NCBI GenBank assembly: GCA_025331445.1
Contig: JAIWNE010000156.1
Span: 1-61,642 of the forward strand
Length of the DNA: 61,642 nucleotides
Direction: 5' to 3'
Source: Blakeslea trispora
Lineage: Eukaryota > Mucoromycota > Mucoromycetes > Mucorales > Choanephoraceae
The translations under genes were made by a program, and so were the position numbers. A model generated the notes under the pieces. The model saw only the letters and a program-made list of their open reading frames with translations, did no database searches and was not told the origin of the DNA. This document shows, piece by piece, positions 53,762 to 61,642 of the stretch. Position 1 is the stretch's first letter. Each line of letters opens with the position of its first letter.

Positions 53762-55744
53762 TTATAATCTTGTATTACGACGAGTAGATCGTCTGTTACT
53801 ACGTTTAGTAGAAGAGTCCTTGCGTTTGTTGACAGTTGCAGGCAGCACGGTGCCTTGTATAACTGCATCACCAACGTTTCTTCTTGCCCAGTATTCATTT
53901 ATAGGTTTAAGCGAGTCAAATGAAGAAACTGGTTCCCATGTATTATATTTCGCTTGATCATCATATCCACGCCAGTGAACGTAATATTCCATGTTCTTGC
54001 CAGTGCCACGATGATTAACTATAGCTTGAACTTCATAATGCTTTTCAGCTAAGTCAGCCTGTGATCGTTGTTCGCCTGCCTGTACCATCTTGATCTGATG
54101 AGTAGGTATGTCTCTGGACAACAATGCACCAGTTAAATCTTCGAGGATGTAAGCTCCACTGCGAGCCCAACCTTTGACAATAAAAGGACCGACATATCGA
54201 GGTTCTGTCTTTGCTTTACGATTTACATTGACGATCATGACCTTAGAATTGAGCGGATACTTATCTGCTTTAATATTATGAGACTTCAAGTATTTTGCAT
54301 GGTCAGTGTTTTGACGTTCTTTGATGTGCTCATGTAAAGCAGGTACGACTACTTCTTTAACGTGCTTCAATTGCTTATTGATACGTTTGTGTTCTGATTT
54401 CTCAAATGACAAAGTGGGCTGCACTTCGGTATAATCAGTCAATTGATTCGGCTGTCTGAAGAACATAGCCGTGAATGCACGTGTACTGTGCAAGTGTCTA
54501 AATTGAGCGTTGACAGCGTATTGAGCCATGTCAACATATAAATCCCAACTTTCAGGATCTTTAGCATCAGCCGTTATTGCCTTAATAATGGTTTGTTTGC
54601 ACACACCCATATATCTTTCACACACTGAATTGCCTACAGGATTATAGGGTAACGATACTCTTTGTTCAACTCCAGTCATCTCAGCCAATTGCTTTAAGAC
54701 TTCATTAACAAACTCAGATCCATTATCATGACTTATGATACGACTAAATCCAAATAAACACCAGATACTAAGCAACTCCTTAGCAATGGTATAGGCATTC
54801 TTATCAGGTATGGCTCTTAAAATAACAAAGCGCGAGAACATATCAACGACTAGTAATAAGAAGTTGTTTCCATTAGACGATGTGACGTTGAATGTGCCTA
54901 GATCCACACAGATATGATCAAAGACACCGTCAGGTAAAATGTGTCTAGGAGGATGATAGCCTGCTTTATGTATAGTATGTTGTTGGCAAGCTGAGCAGTC
55001 TTTTACAATCCGTTCAATGTCTTTTCTCAGTTCTTCCAGTGTAGCCTATCTTCATGAATTGTTTTCTCAACAGCATTCACTCCGAAATGACCAAGAAGGT
55101 GAGCTCGTTCAATAATATCACGACGCTCTTCTTCAGGTGGTGTCATATACTCAGCGTACTGAAGCGAGGTAGACGTTGTAGGTGAAGAAGTGGGTTCTTC
55201 GTAATCATCATTGTCATCTGTGGTAGGACGAGTAAGTAAAGAGGAATGATCAATGACCTCTGATTTTTCAGCTTTATGACGCATAGCCGCGTTGTGCAAC
55301 GTGACGTGACGAGCATGAGAAAAAGTTCGATTAGAGTCAGAAATTAAGCTCTTTTCTTTTTCTTGCTTTCTTTCGGAACGAGACATGTTTCTTTTCTTCA
55401 CAATATGTCTGTGGTTATAACTGGCGTATTTAGATCACCTCCTCCAGATTGGATGACTCAGGAGAATACAATCTACTAAGAGCATCTGGTAAACAGTTGG
55501 TAATGCCAGGGATATGTACAATATCAAAGTCATAACAAAAAATGGCTTCATAGTAATTCAGCATCATAGAATTAGGTACAGCCTGACTTTTCAAAAATAC
55601 AAGTGAACGATGGTCGACATGAGCCGAGAATCGGATACCATATAACAGTTTATGAAAGCGTTGACAGATGAACAAGAAGCCTAACAACTCACGACGAGTA
55701 GTACTATAGCGTTGTTCAGTTTCGTTCAGCTTTCGACTAGCCAT
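53762..55744 (-). pseudogene. element B pol, RNase H - integrase - chromodomain, several frameshifts
   Basis: Three overlapping open pieces. 55744-55430: RNase H and connection (RKLNETEQRYSTTRRELLG, PDALSRLYSP). 55401-55027: linker and integrase zinc domain up to LHWKN. 54907-53762, with its frame open upstream: DDE core (MDLGTFNVTSS, SHDNGSEF, GNSVCERYMG), integrase C-terminal region (VMIVNVNRKAKTEPRYVGP) and a chromodomain (YEVQAIVNHRG...YVHWRGYDD...NTWEPVSSF). Comparison with A places indels near 55430 and 55025. Supplies the chromodomain missing from A. Confidence 0.8.
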
Positions 55745-58463
55745 TCCAACATAGTGAACCCTTGTTATCCTTAATGTAGTAAACTATACCACCAATACCA
55801 TACTTGGAAGCGTCAGTAGCTACGTGCAAGCGATATTTAGGGTCATAAGGCGACAACACAACAGCAGAGGCAAGAGCAGCTTTGAGATTCTTGAAGGCTG
55901 CAGTATGCTCTTCGGTCCAGACATCTACAAGTGACTTGTGACAACGCAGTGCGTCCAAAGGTGCAGCTAATGTGGCATAATTGGGGAAAGATCCTCGAAA
56001 ATAATTCAAGAATCCTAAATAGGAGGCAAGTTTTTTACCCGTAGTAGGAACATCTTCCCACATGGCAGTTGCAGCTAACTTACGATAATCTGGCAACAAT
56101 GCACCACCACTAATAGTCCAGCCCAACAAATGAACCGAATTCATAGCAATGACTAGTTTGGTAGAGTTGATCTGCAAGTTAGCATCTGTCAGTCGTTTGA
56201 TCACTGTGCCCAAGCAAAGGAAGTGATGTTCCAACGTAGAAGCAGTACCCACAGTAATATCATTCACGTAAATAGAGACATATGGCAGATCATGGAAATA
56301 GTTTTGGAGTACATTCTGAACAAATGCAGACATGAACGTGATGCCAAAGCACATCTTGCGGAAGTGGTAGCGAAGATTCGTAAAAGGACACATAAAACTA
56401 AGTTTATGCTTATGTTTAAGGTTGACAAGGAACGAAGTAAAGCAAGAACGGATATCAATTGTAGAAATGATAGTCGCATTTCCCATACGTTGATGAATGT
56501 CAGAGATCAAAGGTAATTGATAAACATCATTACTAACTAAGTTGCTATTCAGCTTTCTAACGTCAGCAACAACTCTAGGCTTTTTCATTGAATAAACACC
56601 ATCGATATCTTTTTTTGCAACACACAGAATGGGCACGTTATAATCAGTATAACCCGTAGACCGCTCAATCACATCTTCATTTACCCATGCTTCGAACTGT
56701 GCCAAGACAGCGTCACGATATACATACGGTACTTGATAGGGCTTTTGCGAAGCAGTCGTTTCTGGTTTAGTTTCAAGATCAACAACAGCATTTGGCAAAT
56801 TACAATAAGTGGATTTTAAATCAATGCTAGCATTGGCATCTAGCAATGGCTGTAATTGACTCATGTAATGCAATCTCTCATCAGAAGTACCTACTGGACT
56901 GGCGTTTACTGCGTTACTAACTTCTTCTGGATCAATAGGACAAGGCAATTTTGGTCCTGTAACTCCAAACCAAGAAGTAACTAAGCCATGAATTGAAATA
57001 CCTAAACGAGGCATCAAATCCAAGCCAATGATAACAGGTACGTTATCTTTAATCGAAAAAGCATTGAAGACTTCAAAAGTATGATTAATGAATTTTTTAT
57101 TATAAACAACGTTTAGACTACACTGTCCCAGACGAGGCGCAGACGAAAGTTCATGTCCTAATTGTACGCTGCCAGAAGCAGACATAAGAGGAAGGCCAAG
57201 GGAAGAGAAGAAAGAAGGATGTACCATACTGAAGGTGGTCCCACTGTCACCCAAGGCGTACACAGCAACATTCTCTATAACCAATGGAACAATAAGAGCG
57301 TTAGATTTATACGGTGGTAGTTTTGAAAATTCAGTATCATACTTACAGTTCTGTGCAGCCTCGGCCACGCGTTCATCTATATCTATGTCATCCTCAGACA
57401 AAGACGCAACAGAAGACACAACAGCAGAAGAGCCAGCCCCAGAGGCAACAGAAGCAGAAGACGTGCCAGCAGCAGACGCACCAGCAGCAGAAACAGACGT
57501 GCCAGCAGCCAACGCACCAGCAGCAGAAGAAGACGTGCCAGAAGCAGACGCACCAGCAGCAGAAGAAGTACTAGCAGCAGTATTGCCAGCAGCAAAAGCG
57601 TTCCACTCCCCAGAGGCTCCACCAGGCACCTGAGCTGTAGAGCTCGTCATCGCACCCAAAGAACCCGAAGAAGCAGACGCAGAAGAAGAAAGAGTCATCA
57701 TCCCAAAGTGCCTACCTGCAGAAGGCACACCAGAGTTGCACACGTGCGCCTTCGACCAGCCCAAAGCGTCACACTTGTAACACTTCTTAGACCTCTCCTT
57801 CCCCTTACCTTTATCAGCAGGTCTAGCCGATGTACGAGGCCCAGAGGAAGAAGAAGAGGAAGAGGAAGAAGCAGAACGAGTCACAAAAGACGCAGAGATC
57901 TGGGAAAGAGCCTTGCACTCGGCAGTTGAATGCGTACTCGTCTTATGCAATTCACAATAGCGCTCAGAGGACACCGACCGCTTAGACACCTTAGCGCCTG
58001 ACTTGCTGGCCCACTTAGAGGAGCCGGTGGACGATCCAGCCAAAGCACCAGAACCACCAACAGCACCACCAGAACCCATGTCTTCGCAGTCTCTGAACAC
58101 CCGCAAAGAAACAGCAACAACCTGATCAATGTCCCAAGTAGTGTGCTCAGGGAGAGCAGCACGGGCCAACAGAACCTTTTCCCGCAAGTGACCGGGTACC
58201 GCACGCTGGAATCTGTTTACCAACACAGAAGAAGGCAAACACTGACAACCCGAACGACGACGCAAGTCCCTGAACCGGTTAACAAAAGCATCAAACGTCT
58301 CGCCAGGCCACATAGACACATTGGAGAGTTGTAAAGCACAGTCGGCTTCATCTTGATCGACCGTTCGACCGAAGCGAGAGGAAAAAGCAGCCTTAAATTG
58401 CCCCCACGAAGGAGACACACCCGAAGATTGGGCCAAAAACTGACCATACCACTGTCTAGCGGT
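55737..58463 (-). pseudogene. element B gag-PR-RT with inactive RT box
   Basis: Long open frame (first ATG 58436, but gag matches continue to 58463). Capsid-like domain (FKAAFSSRFGRTVDQDEAD), His/Cys segment (YCELHKTSTHSTAEC), zinc knuckle (KCYKCDALGWSKAHVC), and a Ser/Ala/Gly-rich expansion. Retropepsin reads LGDSGTTFS where A has LVDSGATFS. The RT box is YVND instead of YVDD, removing a catalytic Asp. RNase H begins (VATDASKYGIGG) before a frameshift at about 55750. Both changes are inactivating. Confidence 0.85.
57420..57605. repeat. Ala/Ser/Gly-encoding tandem repeat in element B gag
   Basis: Units of about 36-39 bp encoding variants of SAAGASAAGTS, about five copies. The orthologous stretch in element A (1340-1430) has about two, so the array expanded or contracted between copies. 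Confidence 0.65.
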
Positions 58464-58715
58464 TGTTATGTAACGTGTATACTTTGATAGATGATGTGTA
58501 ATAAAGACTATTGAGTACTTTTTGAGACTGTTAGTAGCTTTATTAAAACTTCAGAGAGAGAAGAAGGATTTATAGTACACGTCTAATTGCTACAGGGATA
58601 ATAGTGGAGGATTCCTAATTAGGAGATTCGTAATACATTGGGTGAACACCTCTTGTGGAGGTTAAAGGGATATTTAAATATAAAATAATCAAGAGATTAG
58701 GACCGTTCTATAACA
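58464..58715 (-). repeat. 3' LTR of element C
   Basis: 252 bp; on the minus strand TGTTATAGAACGG...GTTACATAACA, with inverted terminal TGTTAT/ATAACA. Polypurine tract CTGGGAGAGGATAA immediately upstream (58716-58729). Confidence 0.75.
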
Positions 58716-58750
58716 TTATCCTCTCCCAGGTATAAGTATACCGATTTTAG

Positions 58751-61642
58751 TTATTGGGATCTTGATTTCTTGTTGTTTTTACGCTTGGTATTTGTTCCCT
58801 TTCTTTTTCCTGATCTTTCTTCCGCAACAAAGCGATTTAGCAACTTTTTGTTGGCCTTGTTAATTTCGGTTATGCTTTCAGGGATCACACCAATTCTTTG
58901 CCAATATTGCGTAATGAGTTTTGGATCAGCAAAGTTACTTTCAGGTTCCCAAGTGTTTTCAGAGTCATCGTATCCTTTCCACTTTACTTTATAGTGGTAT
59001 ACGCCATCTAGCTTTTTGTGAGCTATAATAGCTTCACCGTCATAAAATTGATCATTTGGTCCAAAAGCTTCATTGGATATCATTTTTATGAGAGATGGAG
59101 GATAGTTTTTGGACTCAAGTTCTCCTTTTTCGTTTTCTAATACATAAGTACCAGCAGAAGTCACTCTTTTCACTGTATAGGGCCAACCCAGTTGGGGTCT
59201 AACTTGCTCTTTTGACCAGTTACTTTAACCATTACTGTTGCACCTACAGGTATTTCAACTATGTGGTGAGTGGCATCGAAACGTTCCTTCATTTTTTGTG
59301 TTACAAGAATTGTTCTTTCGTGGATAGCAGGCAGAACAATTGTAGAAATTTTTTTAATTCTGTCTTGCAATTCTTGATTGATTGCTTTACGCGTTGGTTC
59401 TTCTTTTAACTTTCCATAGTCTTCGAAATCATTGGCATCACGACCAAACATCAGAGTGAAAGGAGGTGTTTTTGTGCGATCAATGTATTTTGTGTTGATA
59501 AACAGCTGTGTTGGTTTCACGTATACGTCCCAGTCGGCTTTTGCTCCATTCACTCTTTTACGAATGACTTGAACGGCAGTTTGAATTTGTCTTTCGACAG
59601 CACCGTCTGCACGACTGTGATAGCGTGAAATGAGCGAATGCTCAAAGCCAGCATGTTCTTTGGAAGTCTCCATGACCTTGTTCACAAATTCCGTACCATT
59701 GTCAGATTGAAGACGTCTAAAAGGACCAAACGTACAGAATACTTCTATTACTTCATTGGCAATCGTATACGCTGTTTTGTCAGGGATTGCTTTCAGCACA
59801 CAGAATTTAGTAGCAATATCCACCATTACAAGTAGATAGTTATTTCCGTTTTTTGATGTTGTAAAAGGGCCAGTGAGATCAATTGCCCAATGATCACCCG
59901 GAAGTTTAGCTACGATAGGTCTCAGAGGATGAAATCCATCTCTTCTGACAGTATGCATTTGACAGGGTATGCACTGTTTTACCAATTCTGTTGCTTCATT
60001 CTTTAGATTTGTCCAGTATATGCCTTTGCGACGTAGGGATCGATAGATAGCATCTGAGCCAAAATGACCTTTTACGTGTTCGTGCATCAAGAGTAACTTT
60101 CTTTCTTCGGCATCTGGAGGAGTGAAATATTCGCCACTATCTAACTTTGGGAAGGTTTCTTTGGCAGCTGCACGACTGTTGAGAACGTGATTTGGAGCCG
60201 CTTTATCCTCTCCCAGTTCAGTTGCATCATCCAGTTCATACAAACGTGAAAGAGTATCTGGTAGAATATTACTAGTGCCAGGCAAATGAACGATTGAAAA
60301 GTCATATTGAAGGATAGTGTCAAACCAAGCAATCATCATAGAGTTGGCTATGCGTTGTGTATGCAGATATGTGAGAGCTTTGTGGTCTGTGTACAAGGTA
60401 AAATGCGATCCATAGATATATTCATGAAAAGCCTTGAGAGCAAAAACAATTGCTAATAACTCCCGTTTGGCTACCGAGTAGTTCTTTTCACTTTTAGATA
60501 GGCTTTTAGCCATGAAGGAGATATATTTGATCTCTTTGTCAAATTTCTGGTATAAGACAACACCAATGCCAAAATTGCTAGCATCCGTTGCAATACAGAA
60601 AGGATGATTGAGATCAGGGTAAGACAATAGCAAATCATGAAGAAGTACTTGCTTTAAATTGTCAAACGCTTTTTAATGCAAGGTGGTCCATACTTTACCC
60701 AAGTTTTTACAATTACGGAGACCATCCAAAGGTGACATGAGTTGAGACGCGTTAGGGATTAAATTACGAAAGTAATTGATTAATCCAGAATATCTCATAA
60801 TGTCTTTTCCAGTTTTGGGAACAGGAAATTCAAGAACATTAATGAGCTTTCTGCGGTCCATGGATATGCCCAAAGGAGAGATGTGGAATCCGAGCAAGAA
60901 TATCTTACTTTGGAAAAACTTACATTTTGAGGGGTTGAGCTTGAGATTTACTTCAGTAAGCTTCTGGATGACTAGTTTTACATGGATTTTGTGTTGCTCG
61001 AGGTTTTCACTTTTTATGACAATGTCATCTACGAAACAACGGGCAAAAGGTAAATTTTGAAGAGCAATACTCATTGTTCTTTGCATGATCGATGATACAT
61101 GTTTTACACCAAACACAGTGCCAATAGGAGTATACTGAATACCTCTCCAAGTAAAACTAAGTTTATGGGCGTCATCTTCATTGAGTTTGAGGGAATTGAA
61201 GGCAGATTTGAGATCTAGAGTACTATAGACTTTGGCATCTCTGAGATCCATAAAGATATCATGTATCAGAGGTAAAGGCATACGATCAATTGATTGTAGG
61301 AGAGCATTGACATGTCTAGGATCATGACAAACTCTATAACCCGTTACTTCACCTTTTCCATTCGTTTTTTTGACAACAGTTAATGGGCAGTTCCATTCTG
61401 TGTTAGCCGAAGCTATACGAATAAATTTTTCCTCTAACCATGTTTGAATTTGCTCATCAATTACTTTGTGATACATATAAGGTACATCATATGGACGTCG
61501 ATAAGCAGTTACATCAGGAGGTGTATGTAAATACACAACACTTTCAGGAATTGTACAGAAAGAGCCTTTTGGAATAGCTTGATTCTTTTGAACATAAGAA
61601 TCAATTTCTTTCATAGCCAATTCAAACTCTGTTTTAGTACAT
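58751..61642 (-). pseudogene. element C pol (RT, RNase H, INT, chromodomain), one stop and one frameshift
   Basis: Enters from the right edge. RT (RPYDVPYMYHKVIDEQ, FVDDIVIKS) to 60673, where TAA interrupts WTTLH/KAFDNLK in frame. RNase H (IATDASNFGIGV), integrase zinc domain (HEHVKGHFGSDAIY...CIPCQMH) and DDE core (AIDLTGPF, QSDNGTEF, GAVERQIQT) to 59170. A 1-nt loss near 59178 shifts into the last piece, 59173-58751, which holds the integrase end and chromodomain (YDGEAIIAHKKLDG...YKVKWKGYDDSENTWEPESNF). Only two lesions in about 2.9 kb, so fairly young. Protease and gag lie outside. Confidence 0.85.

Larger units (their letters stand above)
53308..58463 (-). mobile_element. Ty3/Gypsy element B, interrupted by element C
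   Basis: Same family as element A. 3' LTR at 53308-53586; coding region 53762-58463 on the minus strand. The gag is cut at 58463 by the LTR of element C, and the rest of B lies beyond the window. Probable left target duplication TCCTC (53303-53307), whose partner is outside the window. Polypurine tract CTTGGCAGGGAGCAA abuts the LTR. Confidence 0.85.
58464..61642 (-). mobile_element. Ty3/Gypsy chromovirus C, 3' part, inserted in gag of element B
   Basis: 3' LTR at 58464-58715 and pol to the window edge. The 5' half is outside. B's gag is interrupted in TCTAGC, with GCGGT (58459-58463) the likely target duplication. It is the same orientation as B but a different family (distinct LTR, RT box FVDD). 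Confidence 0.85.

Noticed and set aside
1..61642. tRNA, rRNA or snRNA genes
   Set aside because: No cloverleaf with conserved A and B boxes, no ribosomal segment and no conserved snRNA motif was recognised by eye; a covariance-model scan would be needed to exclude small ones.

Overview
This window reads as a transposon graveyard from an early-diverging fungus, most likely Mucoromycota (Mucorales-like). The inference rests on AT-rich DNA, introns of about 45-75 bp with GTAAG donors, chromodomain Ty3/Gypsy elements, Helitrons, Tc1/mariner and CACTA elements, and no bacterial-style operons. No essential host gene is recognisable. Nearly all coding sequence belongs to mobile elements or to genes lying against a Helitron.

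Left edge (1-6919): a decayed Gypsy element (A, + strand), with a solo LTR (L) in its gag, is cut off in integrase and joined at about 4588 to a decayed Helitron Rep gene (H1, - strand). GC-rich hairpins follow.

Centre (6920-33828): a matryoshka of insertions, ordered by target-site duplications (TSDs). A solo LTR (D2) is split by a CACTA element (7205-33641, TSD ATA). The CACTA carries two genes that become fully open once later insertions are removed. One is a TNP2-type transposase (899 codons), split by Gypsy element I (25027-31222, TSD GACCC). The other is an acidic AT-hook protein (317 codons), whose 56-bp intron received Gypsy element E (8182-23525, TSD TAGAG). E was itself hit by Gypsy element D (11087-17114, TSD CTTTG), by solo LTR K (8345-8755, TSD ATCAT) placed exactly at E's polypurine-tract/LTR boundary, and by solo LTR J (18239-21364, TSD CATGC). 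J was in turn hit by an IS630/Tc1-mariner-like transposon (18441-21180, TSD TA). The deepest path is five layers.

33829-40600: a second Helitron fragment (H2) flanked by outward-facing D-type LTR starts, an intact-looking Tc1 transposon (34399-36034, DD34E, about 210-bp terminal repeats), a candidate MITE, and about 4 kb of AT-rich DNA without a supported gene.

40600-53302: an unusual gene cluster around a Helitron Rep/PIF1 gene (45143-49344, six exons, one internal stop). It holds an OTU-like cysteine protease gene, a three-exon possible OB-fold gene, and four unrecognised multi-exon genes. Several carry single lesions (frameshift, stop, solo-LTR insertion). This is the best candidate for something undescribed: a large Helitron-type element with accessory genes, possibly ending at twin hairpins at 40602-40721.

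Right edge (53303-61642): Gypsy element B (- strand, same family as A) truncates the last gene of that cluster, and B's gag is interrupted by chromodomain Gypsy element C (- strand), which runs off the window.
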